This document shows, piece by piece, positions 17,237-26,600 of a stretch of 64,000 nucleotides of DNA; positions within the stretch are counted from its first letter, which is position 1; every line of letters starts with the position of its first letter. The notes beneath the pieces were generated by a model, which was not told where the DNA came from, did no database searches, and was given only the letters and a program-made list of their open reading frames with translations. The translations under genes and the position numbers were made by a program. The DNA is from an uncultured Flavobacteriaceae bacterium (GTDB lineage: Bacteria > Bacteroidota > Bacteroidia > Flavobacteriales > Flavobacteriaceae): positions 124,001 to 188,000 of the forward strand of contig CALKOU010000002.1 of assembly GCA_938092005.1 (NCBI GenBank), read 5' to 3'.

Positions 17237-19960
17237 TTATTTAAGTTTTTTCTTAATAGCAATTTCTTGGTAGCCTTCAACAATATCGCCTTCTTTGATA
17301 TCGTTAAACCCTTTGACTTGTAGTCCACAATCATAGCCTTTGGTAACTTCTTTAGCATCATCTTTGAAACGCTTGAGAGACTCCAAGGTTCCCGTGTGGA
17401 TCACAACACCTTCGCGGATAACACGAACGCCAGAGTTTCGAACAATTTTACCGTCTGTTACCATACAACCTGCAATGGTACCAACTTTGGAAATTTTAAA
17501 GGTTTCTCGAATTTCAGCGTTCCCCGTAATTTCTTCTTTAAATTCTGGAGAAAGCATCCCTTCCATGGCGTCTTTAAGATCATTAATCGCGTCATAGATA
17601 ATGGAATAACTTCGCACATCAATCTCTTCTTTTTCTGCCAATTGGCGTGCTGTTCCTACAGGACGAACGTTAAAACCAATAACAATGGCGTCAGAGGCTG
17701 AGGCCAATAGCACATCAGACTCCGTAATAGCACCTACGCCTTTGTGGATAATATTAACCTGAATTTCTTCAGTGGATAGTTTTTGGAACGAATCGGTTAG
17801 AGCCTCCACAGAACCATCCACGTCACCTTTAAGGATAATGTTTAATTCTTTAAAGTCACCCAATGCAATACGTCGTCCAATTTCGTCAAGCGTAATGTGG
17901 CGTTGCGTACGAACCGATTGTTCACGCACCAATTGCGTACGTTTGGCAGCAATTTGCTTAGCTTCACGTTCGTCAGCATATACATTAAAGCGGTCACCTG
18001 CTTGAGGTGCGCCATCAAGACCAAGAATTGATACAGGCGTAGATGGGCCAGCTTCTGTTAACTCACGACCATGTTCATCTTGCATTGCTTTTATTTTACC
18101 GCTGTGGCGTCCTGCTAAAAGGTAATCACCAATTTTGAGCGTACCCGCCTGAACCAAAATGGTTGATACATAGCCACGTCCCTTATCTAAAAATGCCTCC
18201 ACAACTGTTCCTTGTGCGGCTTTGTTTGGGTTTGCTTTTAATTCCAACAATTCTGCCTCTAACAATACTTTTTCAAGAAGTTCTTCGACGCCTTGTCCTG
18301 TTTTTGCAGAAATATCATGTGATTGGATTTTACCACCCCAATCTTCAACCAACAAATTCATGCCAGCGAGGCTTTCCTTAATTTTATCGGGGTTAGCCGT
18401 TGGTAAATCCATTTTGTTAATGGCAAATACGATAGGCACAGAAGCTGCTTGTGCGTGACTAATGGCTTCTTTTGTTTGCGGTTTAATATCGTCATCTGCA
18501 GCAACTACAATAATCACTAAGTCGGTAACTTGTGTTCCTCTTGCTCGCATGGCTGTAAACGCCTCGTGACCTGGCGTATCAAGAAATGCGATATTTTGTC
18601 CGCTTTTAACTTTTACGCTATAGGCACCAATGTGTTGTGTAATACCACCAGATTCTCCTTCGATAACATTTGCGTTTCGAACATAATCTAAAAACGATGT
18701 TTTACCGTGGTCAACGTGTCCCATTACAGTAACGATTGGTGCACGGGGTTTTAAATCTTCGGGCTTATCTTGAACCTCTTCAACCGCTTCTTCAATATCA
18801 GCAGTAATAAACTCAACTTCGAAGCCAAATTCCTCTGCTACCACAGATAGTGTTTCCGCGTCTAAACGTTGGTTCATGGTTACCATAATACCAAGCGACA
18901 TACAAGCTGAAATAATTTGCGTGGAGCTAATATCCATCATGGTAGCAACCTCTCCAACGGTAACAAACTCGGTGACCTTTAAGACCTTACTTGCTGCTTC
19001 TTGCTGCGCTTCTTCTTCGGCTGATTTTAATCGGTGAGAATCTCTTTTTTCACGACGATACTTAGCCCCTTTTGACTTGCTTGTTTTCCCTTGAAGCTTT
19101 TCTAGGGTTTCGCGAATTTGCTTTTGGATTTCTTCTTCTGTAGGTTCTTCTTTTGTTACTGCTGGTCGTTGTTGTTTTTGACCGCGATTATTAGGCCTAC
19201 GATTACCTGGTCCTGTATCTTTAGTGATGCGTTTTCTACGGCGTTTATTGCCATCGCTATCTGCAGATTTTTTAGGCTCTGGTTTTTTAAATTTTGATAG
19301 ATCAATTTTTTCACCTGCTGATTTAAGACCGCTTAGTTTTTTGTATTGCGTCTCAATCTTGCCAGGGTTAGTAGCTGAAGGTGCTGCGCTTGGCTTGGCT
19401 GGCTCAACAACTTCTGTAGGAGCAGGCGTTGCTGCCTCTTTTTTAACTTCGGCTTGAGGAGTTTCTACTTGAGTAGCTTCGGCTTGAGGAGCTTCTTTTT
19501 TCGGTACTTCCGTTTTTGGTGCTTCTTTCTTAGGTTCCTCTTTTTTAGGTGTATCTTTTTTAGGCGCTGCTTCTTTTGGAGCTTCCTTTTTAACCTTAGG
19601 CTTTGGATCTAAGTCAATTTTACCAACGGTTTTCAAACCACTAAGGTTTGCCTGCGCTTTAACAACAGTAACAGGTTTTGAAGGTGCAACTACAGGTGCT
19701 TCTGTTTCCTTTTGAGCCTGTTCACGAATGGCTTCTTTTTCTTTACGCTTTTCTTCAAATACTTCGTGAGAAGCTTCTTTTTTAGAACGATCGGTTTGAA
19801 ACGCATCCAAAAGAAGTTCATACTCCTGTTGCGAAATTTTTGCTGTAGGTCGTGCCTCTACCTGATGTCCTTTGTCGGACAGGTGTTCCACCGCACGATC
19901 CAACGAAATGTTTAGTTCGCGGAGTACTTTATTTATTCGAATTGTTTTTAAATCTGCCAT
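17237..19960 (-). CDS. infB: Translation initiation factor IF-2
   Basis: 907 residues. GTPase that places initiator tRNA on the ribosome. The N-terminal 320 residues are a low-complexity Lys/Glu/Pro/Ala linker; then come the IF2-N domain, the G domain with GHVDHGKT (about 415), DTPGHEAF and NKMD, and domains II to IV to the C-terminus. The start [19 protein letters not shown] is the standard N-terminal motif of Bacteroidota IF-2. Third gene of the rimP-nusA-infB operon, 39 bp after nusA. Confidence 0.97.
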   Translation of the reverse strand: MADLKTIRINKVLRELNISLDRAVEHLSDKGHQVEARPTAKISQQEYELLLDAFQTDRSKKEASHEVFEEKRKEKEAIREQAQKETEAPVVAPSKPVTVVKAQANLSGLKTVGKIDLDPKPKVKKEAPKEAAPKKDTPKKEEPKKEAPKTEVPKKEAPQAEATQVETPQAEVKKEAATPAPTEVVEPAKPSAAPSATNPGKIETQYKKLSGLKSAGEKIDLSKFKKPEPKKSADSDGNKRRRKRITKDTGPGNRRPNNRGQKQQRPAVTKEEPTEEEIQKQIRETLEKLQGKTSKSKGAKYRREKRDSHRLKSAEEEAQQEAASKVLKVTEFVTVGEVATMMDISSTQIISACMSLGIMVTMNQRLDAETLSVVAEEFGFEVEFITADIEEAVEEVQDKPEDLKPRAPIVTVMGHVDHGKTSFLDYVRNANVIEGESGGITQHIGAYSVKVKSGQNIAFLDTPGHEAFTAMRARGTQVTDLVIIVVAADDDIKPQTKEAISHAQAASVPIVFAINKMDLPTANPDKIKESLAGMNLLVEDWGGKIQSHDISAKTGQGVEELLEKVLLEAELLELKANPNKAAQGTVVEAFLDKGRGYVSTILVQAGTLKIGDYLLAGRHSGKIKAMQDEHGRELTEAGPSTPVSILGLDGAPQAGDRFNVYADEREAKQIAAKRTQLVREQSVRTQRHITLDEIGRRIALGDFKELNIILKGDVDGSVEALTDSFQKLSTEEIQVNIIHKGVGAITESDVLLASASDAIVIGFNVRPVGTARQLAEKEEIDVRSYSIIYDAINDLKDAMEGMLSPEFKEEITGNAEIRETFKISKVGTIAGCMVTDGKIVRNSGVRVIREGVVIHTGTLESLKRFKDDAKEVTKGYDCGLQVKGFNDIKEGDIVEGYQEIAIKKKLK

Positions 19961-19999
19961 ATACTTTTTTGCGCAATCAAAAATAAAAAATTGCCTTGG

Positions 20000-21235
20000 T
20001 TATTCGTTTGAGAATTCCGCACTTAATATTCTGCGTATGTCCATAATGGTTTCTTCTTCCAAATCGGTACGCTTTATTAAGTCCTCTACATCCTCTTCTA
20101 GAACACTTTTTGCTGTGTCTAGCCCTACTTTCTTAAACTCTTCAATAACCCAAGCTTCGATCTCATCTGAGAATTCTGTCAGCTCAACGTCTTCTTCCAT
20201 ACCTTCACGGTAGACGTCAATTTCATAACCGGTTAGTTGGCCTGCTAGACGAATGTTAAAACCGCCACGTCCAATAGCTTTAGAGACCTCACTTGGATCC
20301 ATCATTACCTCAACACGTTTGGTATCCTCGTTTATTTTAACAGAAGTTACTTTCGCTGGACTCAACGCCCGAGTGATTAAAAGTTGGGTGTTGTTGGTGA
20401 AATTGATAACATCAATATTTTCGTTCCCTAACTCACGAACAATTCCATGAATTCGAGAGCCTTTCATTCCCACACATGCTCCAACCGGATCAATACGATC
20501 GTCATAGGAGTCAACAGCTACTTTAGCCTTTTCTCCTGGAATACGCACAGCTTTTTTGATGGTAATAAGACCATCAAAAACTTCTGGTATTTCTTGTTCA
20601 AACAACTTTTCTAAAAACTTAGGTGCTGTTCTAGACATGATAATGCTGGGCTTTGAACCTTTAAGCTCAACACTTTCAATAATACCTCGAACATTGTCGC
20701 CCTTTCTATAAAAATCAGATGGAATTTGCTTGTCTTTTGGCAAGATAATTTCGTTTCCTTCATCGTCTAACAAAATCACCACGCGATTACGAATGTGATG
20801 CACTTCTGCCGTATAAATCTCTCCAACAAGATCAATAAACTGTTTGTAGATGATGGTGTTGTCGTGCTCGTGAATACGTGCCACCAAATTTTGACGTAAC
20901 GTCAATACAGATCGTCGTCCTAGATCGGCCAATTTAACTTCTTCAGAAACGTCTTCACCTACTTCAAAGTCGGGTTCAATTTTACGTGCTTCGGTAAGCT
21001 CAATTTCTTCGTTTGGATCTTCGACCTCTCCGTCTTCCACAACAACACGGTTGCGCCAAATTTCTAAATCCCCTTTGTCTGGGTTAATAATAATATCAAA
21101 GTTGTCATCGGTTCCGTATTTCTTTTTTAAGGTATTGCGAAATACTTCTTCAAGAATTGACATTAGGGTTACTCGGTCGATGAATTTTTCGTCTTTAAAC
21201 TCCGAAAACGACTCTATAAGGGCGAGATTTTCCAT
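20000..21235 (-). CDS. nusA: Transcription elongation/termination factor NusA
   Basis: 411 residues from the ATG at 21235 (MENLALIESFSEFKD), 1 bp after the rimP stop; a longer frame starting inside rimP is rejected. NusA modulates pausing, intrinsic termination and antitermination. Order: N-terminal RNA-polymerase-binding domain (1-about 125), S1 domain, and KH domains with CVGMKGSRIHGIVRELGNENIDV and AIGRGGFNIRLA. The C-terminal part is short, without the paired acidic repeats of enterobacterial NusA, as usual in this phylum. Confidence 0.96.
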   Translation of the reverse strand: MENLALIESFSEFKDEKFIDRVTLMSILEEVFRNTLKKKYGTDDNFDIIINPDKGDLEIWRNRVVVEDGEVEDPNEEIELTEARKIEPDFEVGEDVSEEVKLADLGRRSVLTLRQNLVARIHEHDNTIIYKQFIDLVGEIYTAEVHHIRNRVVILLDDEGNEIILPKDKQIPSDFYRKGDNVRGIIESVELKGSKPSIIMSRTAPKFLEKLFEQEIPEVFDGLITIKKAVRIPGEKAKVAVDSYDDRIDPVGACVGMKGSRIHGIVRELGNENIDVINFTNNTQLLITRALSPAKVTSVKINEDTKRVEVMMDPSEVSKAIGRGGFNIRLAGQLTGYEIDVYREGMEEDVELTEFSDEIEAWVIEEFKKVGLDTAKSVLEEDVEDLIKRTDLEEETIMDIRRILSAEFSNE

Positions 21236-21236
21236 A

Positions 21237-21710
21237 TTACTTGTTAAATTGAATTTGAACTGTTGCTTTTTTAATTTCGGTATAAGATACTTTAGCATCT
21301 TTGGTTACCGTATGTTTTCCTTTGCCAACGGGTTTAGGTTCACGTGCCTTCCATTGCAACGCAATACTTTGGTCGTCAATAGCCGTTAGCGTGCCTTTTA
21401 ATTCTTCGTCGCTGTTGGTGATGATTTTCAAAATACGCCCTACATGCTTTTTGTACTGGCGCGGAATGGTGAGTGGAGCTGCTGCTCCAGCAGAACCTAC
21501 CTCAAGCGAAAAATCGTGTTCTTCCCGGTCTAAATTATGTTCAATATGGCGACTTACTTGCATGCATTGCTCTAAGGTAACACCAGTGTCACCATCGAGG
21601 ACTACACGAATGTGCGAAGCAGCATCGATGTGCATGTCCACCAAAAACAAAGTGGGCTGCGCCGCTAATGCTTCGCTAAGTAAATCCTGTACCTGTTTAT
21701 TAAACTCCAT
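21237..21710 (-). CDS. rimP: Ribosome maturation factor RimP
   Basis: 157 residues. Needed for 30S subunit maturation. The N-terminal alpha/beta domain (VDMHIDAASHIRVVLDGDTGVTLEQC, then SRHIEHNLD and SLEVGSAGA) and the C-terminal SH3-like part (GRILKIITNSDEELKGTLTAIDDQSIAL) are evident. First gene of rimP-nusA-infB. A -7 box TATATTTG on the minus strand at 21767-21760 gives a transcript start about 45 bp upstream of the ATG. Confidence 0.95.
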   Translation of the reverse strand: MEFNKQVQDLLSEALAAQPTLFLVDMHIDAASHIRVVLDGDTGVTLEQCMQVSRHIEHNLDREEHDFSLEVGSAGAAAPLTIPRQYKKHVGRILKIITNSDEELKGTLTAIDDQSIALQWKAREPKPVGKGKHTVTKDAKVSYTEIKKATVQIQFNK

Positions 21711-21759
21711 AAAATAAAAAAGAGGACTATGTCCCCCTACCTCTTCCCGTTAAACGGTG

Positions 21760-21767
21760 CAAATATA
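21760..21767 (-). promoter_or_regulatory. Candidate -7 box of rimP-nusA-infB
   Basis: TATATTTG on the minus strand fully matches TAnnTTTG. No TTG/TTTG was found at the expected -33 distance, which lies in the 51-bp leader repeat of the toxin-antitoxin module. Divergent with that module. Confidence 0.4.
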
Positions 21768-21775
21768 GGAATAAT

Positions 21776-21826
21776 ATTGGATTTTGTATATTTACAGGTA
21801 AATCTTACTAAGATGACTACAATTAC
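21776..21826 (+). repeat. 51-bp direct repeat, copy 1 (leader of toxin-antitoxin module 1)
   Basis: Identical over 51 bp to 22299-22349. It contains TATATTTA (21787-21794; seven of eight positions of the -7 consensus), the 5' leader, the antitoxin ATG (21813) and its first codons MTTIT. Confidence 0.9.
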
Positions 21827-22022
21827 TATCAATGACGACTCGCTAAAAGAAAACTTAAGTAAAAAGCCGTACGATAACTACAAGGATTTGATGGAAGACC
21901 TTGCCGAACTACACGGTTATGCTATTCTTTGGGAAGCCGACGAAAAGAAATTGTCCAAACATGTTCTGAAGTCTTTGAAAGCATACGAAAACGATGCAAG
22001 CCCCAAGCTGCACAACCTGTAA
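21813..22022 (+). CDS. Small putative antitoxin of a RelE/ParE-like module (copy 1)
   Basis: 69 residues from MTTITINDDSLKEN, the ATG inside the shared leader repeat. The protein is acidic with alternating charge (YKDLMEDLAELHGYAILWEADEKK) and has no recognisable DNA-binding domain. It is called an antitoxin because of position: the next frame (22026) starts 3 bp after its stop and encodes a small RelE/ParE-like toxin, and the same arrangement recurs 523 bp downstream. The frame is intact although its toxin is broken. Confidence 0.6.
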   Translation: MTTITINDDSLKENLSKKPYDNYKDLMEDLAELHGYAILWEADEKKLSKHVLKSLKAYENDASPKLHNL

Positions 22023-22025
22023 TAC

Positions 22026-22255
22026 ATGGATGTTTTTGAGTATGATACGGTGGTAACTTATTTGAAAAGTCGCCACATCTTAAAGGAATACAAAAAAGCT
22101 ATATAATAGAAGGACATTATCAGCAAGTTCAACTAAAAAAACGACATCCTTATTCCAGTGGTATTTGGTATTTTAGAATTACGCGAAAATATCGTGCCTA
22201 TGCCAAAAAAGAACAAAACAGACTTGTTGTTTTTGAAATCTCTGACCATCAATAA
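22026..22255 (+). pseudogene. RelE/ParE-like toxin with a one-base frameshift (copy 1)
   Basis: The frame begins at ATG 22026 (MDVFEYDTVVTYLKSRHILKEYKK) and stops at 22104-22106. The homologous sequence continues at once in another frame: SYIIEGHYQQVQLKKRHP, then IWYFRITRKYRAYAKKEQ and VVFEISDHQ, stop 22253-22255. The break lies at a run of six A (22092-22097); a seventh A would restore a single frame of about 77 residues. The pattern (central YRAYA, C-terminal VFEI) is that of small RelE/ParE/HigB-fold toxins of Bacteroidota. It is either a real null mutation or a homopolymer sequencing error. Confidence 0.65.
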
Positions 22256-22298
22256 GCATTTTTATCTTTTATCGTATGTGCGGTATTTATGGGATAAC

Positions 22299-22349
22299 AT
22301 TGGATTTTGTATATTTACAGGTAAATCTTACTAAGATGACTACAATTAC
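22299..22349 (+). repeat. 51-bp direct repeat, copy 2 (leader of toxin-antitoxin module 2)
   Basis: Perfect second copy of 21776-21826, 523 bp downstream; it contains the -7-like TATATTTA (22310-22317) and the second antitoxin start (22336). Outside this block the two modules have diverged strongly. Confidence 0.9.
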
Positions 22350-22527
22350 AATAAAAGAGGGTAACCCCCTACCGCAAAAAGAATTTAAAAACTGGGAAGA
22401 GTTACGAGGTCTGCTTAACTTTAAAGCTATCCAGTTTAAAGAAACACAAGAATCTGCCCCAATGCCACAAGAGCTAAAAGACAAGCCCTTAGCTAATTTT
22501 AACTACTTGACAGATAAAGGTCTATGA
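22336..22527 (+). CDS. Small putative antitoxin, diverged duplicate (copy 2)
   Basis: 63 residues, beginning MTTITIKEGNPLPQKEFKNW. Only the first residues and the leader are shared with copy 1; the rest (WEELRGLLNFKAIQFKETQE, then LKDKPLANFNYLTDKGL) resembles antitoxins only by size and position. It is followed directly by toxin remnant 2, whose reading frame overlaps its 3' end, as in coupled toxin-antitoxin pairs. Confidence 0.5.
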   Translation: MTTITIKEGNPLPQKEFKNWEELRGLLNFKAIQFKETQESAPMPQELKDKPLANFNYLTDKGL

Positions 22528-22720
22528 AACAGACGAGGTAGTCCGTTATTTACGAAAGCGAAACATCATTTAACCTTACCTCAAAGCAAAATCCTACTTC
22601 GAAGCAGGGCATCCGCAAGCCATACATCTAAAATTGCTAAAGCTCAAACGATATAAAGAAAGTGTTATGAAAAATCTAAATTTAGATAAAAGAATTTTTT
22701 ACAAATCATCGTATTTGTAA
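22514..22720 (+). pseudogene. Decayed RelE/ParE-like toxin (copy 2): lost start, in-frame stop, lost C-terminus
   Basis: One continuous frame aligns by eye with toxin 1: KVYETDEVVRYLRKRNII, stop TAA at 22571-22573, then PYLKAKSYFEAGHPQAIHLK. Three lesions are seen. The codon at the expected start is ATA (22514-22516) where ATG is expected; a Lys position has become TAA; and after IHLKLLKLK the similarity ends and the frame closes at 22720 without the YRAYA/VFEI core. It is clearly dead. Confidence 0.65.
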
Positions 22721-22795
22721 CAACCCATTTAGTTTTTAGAAATTTTTTTAATTGAGATGATTTGAAGTCAGTAATAACTGCTACAATTGGGTAAA

Positions 22796-22826
22796 TAAAA
22801 ACCCCCACTCAAGTATGAATGGGGGC
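22796..22826 (-). terminator. Terminator of tRNA-Gln
   Basis: On the minus strand a 10-bp stem CCCCCATTCA/TGAGTGGGGG (one G-T wobble) with a 4-nt loop is followed by TTTTTATTT. It lies 5 bp beyond the tRNA 3' end. Confidence 0.8.
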
Positions 22827-22830
22827 TTTG

Positions 22831-22903
22831 TTGGCCTACTAGGGCTCGAACCTAGACTCTTCTGAACCAAAATCAGACGTGTTGCCAGTTACACCATAGG
22901 CCA
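22831..22903 (-). tRNA. tRNA-Gln (anticodon UUG)
   Basis: 73-nt cloverleaf on the minus strand. Acceptor TGGCCTA pairs with TAGGCCA; D arm GGTGTAACTGGC; anticodon stem TCTGA/TCAGA with loop TTTTGGT (anticodon TTG); T arm CTAGGTTCGAGCCCTAG. CCA is not encoded. Sequence and anticodon identify glutamine. Confidence 0.96.
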
Positions 22904-23078
22904 CTATATCAAGCTTCGTTTAAAGGTCAAAAAACATCATCGTACAAAAACAATATAACGTTAAATGCAGTGTCAAACGGTTGGCAAAAATAACACAAAG
23001 TTTTTGTTGCGCCAATAGTTTCAAAAATCTTATGCGAAGTTTTAGTAGATATTGTAATTTAGTGCCTTTAGAAATCCT

Positions 23079-26000
23079 ATGAACTACGCCAAAGGAAACA
23101 CCCTAACAGGGTGGTTTGTGTTTTGTGTTGCATTTGTCACCTACTACCTAACTGTTGAACCCACAGCAAGCTATTGGGATTGCAGTGAATATATCGCTAC
23201 TTCAGCTAAATTACAGGTTGGACACCCGCCTGGAGCACCTCTTTTTCAAATGATGGGTGCGTTTTTCTCATCCTTTGCGAGCGGACCCGAAAACATTGCT
23301 TTCTGGGTCAATATGATGTCTGTAATGGCTAGTGCGTTTACTATTTTATTTATGTTTTGGTCGCTAACGCGCATCATCACAAAATTTGTTCTAAAAAACG
23401 AAAATCCAACAGGATCTTCCTTGTTTTTGGTGCTGGGAGCTGCCGTTGTAGGTGTGTTGAGCTACACATTTTCAGATAGTTTTTGGTTTAATGCCGTTGA
23501 AGCTGAGGTGTATGCCATGGCCATGCTGATTACCTCTGCCATGTTTTGGTTGGGATTGCGCTGGGAAGCAGAAATGCTCACCCCACGTGGCGATCGCTGG
23601 TTGGTGCTTATTGCCTTTCTCATTGGGCTTTCATTTGGCGTACACTTTATGGGGCTACTTACCGTACCTGCTATTGGAATGCTGTATTATTTCAAAAACT
23701 ACAGCTTCACCTGGAAATCGTTTGTAATCGCAAATATCGTCTCGGTAGCTGTTTTATTATTTGTTTTTAAGCTATTACTCCCGTTAACATTGTCCTACTT
23801 TGGCAATGCCGAAGTGTTTTTTGTCAATTCGTTTGGATTGCCTTTTAACTCAGGGACTGTTATCGCAGGGCTATCTATTCTTGTGCTTTTTGTATGGGCC
23901 ATCCGCAAAACACAGCAAAAAAAATGGGTTCAGCTCAACACAGGGCTGTGGTGTATTGGGTTTATTCTAATCGGATTTTCGTCTTGGATTATGTTGCCCA
24001 TACGCGCCAATGCCAATACCGTTATCAACGAAAATGCTCCCACCGACGCCCGTGCCTTATTGGCCTATTACAACTTGGAACAATATCCCGAAACGCATTT
24101 GTTCTATGGTCCCATGTACACCGACATGTATGCAGGGCAAGATTCCGATGACCCGTATAAAAACGATAAACCTAAATACGAAAAAGACCTCAAAAAAGGG
24201 CGCTATGTAGTTGTGAACAATTGGAAAGATGCGCGCATCAATGCCAATAGCAAACACACGGGAATCTTACCTCGTATGTGGAGTTCCGGCAATGCCATAA
24301 ACTACATCACCTATTTTGGTGCACCTGATTTTGATATTAAACCCGAATATCGAAATCAAGAGCAACTTATTGATTTGATCAACGACTTTATTGGGAAGGT
24401 CAACAATCAAGAGGTTGACGCACAAGGGTATCATGAATTTTTACAACGCTTTGGATCCTATATTGATATTGAAAAACCTTCATTACTAGACAACATCACA
24501 TACATTTTCAATTTCCAAATTAACTACATGTACTTCCGTTACTTTATGTGGAATTTTGCTGGGAAACAAAACGACGAGCAGGGAAAACTTGATGTATTTA
24601 ATGGAAATTGGATTAGCGGTATTTCTTGGCTAGACAGCCAGCGCCTTGGACCCCAAAAAAATCTCTACCAAGACGCTAAAAACAACAAAGGTCGTAATAC
24701 CTATTATATGTTGCCCTTGTTTTTAGGATTACTTGGCGCCTTGTTTTTGTATCAACAAGACAAAAAACGGTTTTGGGTGCTTTTGGTGTTTTTCCTCTTC
24801 ACAGGCTTAGCACTTAAAGTATATCTCAACGAGCGCGTATTCGAACCGCGAGAACGAGACTATGCTCTCGTAGGGTCTTTCTATGTGTTTGCCATGTGTA
24901 TAGGTATTGGCGTTGTAGCACTTGCTGATAGTCTTAAAAAAGTGGTGTCTGCTAAAGTGGCAGCACCTCTAGCTGTAGGGGTATGCCTACTGGCTGTTCC
25001 AGTGCTTATGGGTTCTCAAAACTGGGATGACCATGACCGCTCGAACCGATACACAGCACAATCAACAGCAAAAGCCTATCTGGATTCCATTGAAGAAGAC
25101 AAAGACGCCATGATTTTTACCATTGGCGATAACGACACTTTTGCCATTTGGTATGCGCAAGAAATTGAAGGGTATCGCACCGATGTGCGCAGCATCAACA
25201 CCCAACTGCTGGCTACCGACTGGTATATTGATCAGTTGAAGCGTAAAACCTACCAAAGCAATCCAATTCCATCACAACTCTCCCACAAGCAATATGCCTA
25301 TGGAACGCGAGACTATGTGAAATTTGAAGCCGTCAACGACAGTGTGCGCTGGGACTTAGCTGATTTTATGACTTGGGTGGCGAGCGATCACCCTCGTACG
25401 CGATACAGACATTTGCTACAACAATATGAAGTTGATCTTGACAGAGTACCGCAAGGAACACAAGAAATGGTGTACTACCCCACCAACAAAATAAGAGTGC
25501 CTGTCAACAAAGAAAATGTGCTTAAAAGTGGTATTGTTAACGCCGAAGATGCCGATTTAATTGTGGACTATATTGACATTGATTTACCCACATCGGGTTT
25601 GTATAAAAACCGTTTGATGATGCTGGATATTTTGTACAACAACGATTGGAAGCGTCCTATATATTTTACAGGCGGAAGCTATGATGATCAGGAATATATA
25701 TGGATGAAAGAGTACTTACAACTCGACGGATTAGTGTATAAGCTTGTTCCTATCAAAACGCCTGAGAACCCTATTAACCCATACCAAATGGGGCGTATTG
25801 ACAGTAAAAAAATGGTGGATATCATCAAAAAATGGGATTGGGGAAATGCCAATAGTCCGGATATCTACCACGATCCCGAAACACGAAAAAACAGCATTTC
25901 GTTCCGTAGCAATTTAACGCGACTAGCTGAGCAGCTCACTAAAGAAAACAAATCCGAAGAGGCTATTAAGGTTTTAGACCTAGTTATGGAAAAAATGCCA

Positions 26001-26600
26001 CTTGAATATTTTGGATATTACAGTCTTGTAACCCCTGTTGTGGCTGCTTATTATCAAGCAGGAGCACAAGAAAAAGCAGGAGATTTGGCGCAAAAAATTG
26101 CTGATAAATACCAAGACAAACTCAAGTATTACAAGTCACTAGGAACGGGAAACATAAGTGGCTATGAAGAGGTTATCATCACGGATGTGGAGCGTTACAG
26201 AGCAGTCGTGGAAGCAGCTGTCGCGGCACAACATACCGAAGTTGCGCAAGCGTTAATTCAAGATTTTATTGAAAGTTCTCGGTCTTTTGCGCCTTTGTAC
26301 TCGGCCTATGATTATTACACACCCATGAAACCTTATGTCCGCGTATTGTTTGATGCTGAAATGGAGGAATCTGGGCGTTTGTTGTTTGATGCGATTGCAC
26401 AAGTTTATCAAAACAGACTCACGTTATTTAGTCAAATTCCAACAGAAGAATTACAATACTACAAAGAAAGTATTGCGATTGAAATTACGGGATATCAAGA
26501 TATACTAGAAACCTATCAAGCGGTTGAGCCTGATTTAGACCGTGTAGCAACAGCGAATAAAGCTTTCAAAAAAGCAATTACTCCTTATCAGCAGGATTAG
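23079..26600 (+). CDS. DUF2723 integral membrane protein, GT-C glycosyltransferase-like (TMEM260 family)
   Basis: 1173 residues. The N-terminal signature PTASYWDCSEYIATSAKLQ then GHPPGAPLFQ (about 28-57) is the DUF2723 hallmark, with the acidic residues of a GT-C active-site loop. About 11 hydrophobic segments cover residues 10-300 and 550-640; the C-terminal 530 residues are soluble and end in helical, TPR-like repeats. DUF2723 is related to eukaryotic TMEM260, an O-mannosyltransferase, so a lipid-linked-sugar transferase acting on exported proteins is plausible. That function is inferred for the bacterial member. The stop overlaps that of the convergent thioredoxin-like gene by 3 bp. Confidence 0.88.
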   Translation: MNYAKGNTLTGWFVFCVAFVTYYLTVEPTASYWDCSEYIATSAKLQVGHPPGAPLFQMMGAFFSSFASGPENIAFWVNMMSVMASAFTILFMFWSLTRIITKFVLKNENPTGSSLFLVLGAAVVGVLSYTFSDSFWFNAVEAEVYAMAMLITSAMFWLGLRWEAEMLTPRGDRWLVLIAFLIGLSFGVHFMGLLTVPAIGMLYYFKNYSFTWKSFVIANIVSVAVLLFVFKLLLPLTLSYFGNAEVFFVNSFGLPFNSGTVIAGLSILVLFVWAIRKTQQKKWVQLNTGLWCIGFILIGFSSWIMLPIRANANTVINENAPTDARALLAYYNLEQYPETHLFYGPMYTDMYAGQDSDDPYKNDKPKYEKDLKKGRYVVVNNWKDARINANSKHTGILPRMWSSGNAINYITYFGAPDFDIKPEYRNQEQLIDLINDFIGKVNNQEVDAQGYHEFLQRFGSYIDIEKPSLLDNITYIFNFQINYMYFRYFMWNFAGKQNDEQGKLDVFNGNWISGISWLDSQRLGPQKNLYQDAKNNKGRNTYYMLPLFLGLLGALFLYQQDKKRFWVLLVFFLFTGLALKVYLNERVFEPRERDYALVGSFYVFAMCIGIGVVALADSLKKVVSAKVAAPLAVGVCLLAVPVLMGSQNWDDHDRSNRYTAQSTAKAYLDSIEEDKDAMIFTIGDNDTFAIWYAQEIEGYRTDVRSINTQLLATDWYIDQLKRKTYQSNPIPSQLSHKQYAYGTRDYVKFEAVNDSVRWDLADFMTWVASDHPRTRYRHLLQQYEVDLDRVPQGTQEMVYYPTNKIRVPVNKENVLKSGIVNAEDADLIVDYIDIDLPTSGLYKNRLMMLDILYNNDWKRPIYFTGGSYDDQEYIWMKEYLQLDGLVYKLVPIKTPENPINPYQMGRIDSKKMVDIIKKWDWGNANSPDIYHDPETRKNSISFRSNLTRLAEQLTKENKSEEAIKVLDLVMEKMPLEYFGYYSLVTPVVAAYYQAGAQEKAGDLAQKIADKYQDKLKYYKSLGTGNISGYEEVIITDVERYRAVVEAAVAAQHTEVAQALIQDFIESSRSFAPLYSAYDYYTPMKPYVRVLFDAEMEESGRLLFDAIAQVYQNRLTLFSQIPTEELQYYKESIAIEITGYQDILETYQAVEPDLDRVATANKAFKKAITPYQQD

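Noticed and set aside
21241-21298. Longer NusA start inside rimP
   Set aside because: The extension has no similarity to NusA, while MENLALIESF is the conserved start, 1 bp after the rimP stop.
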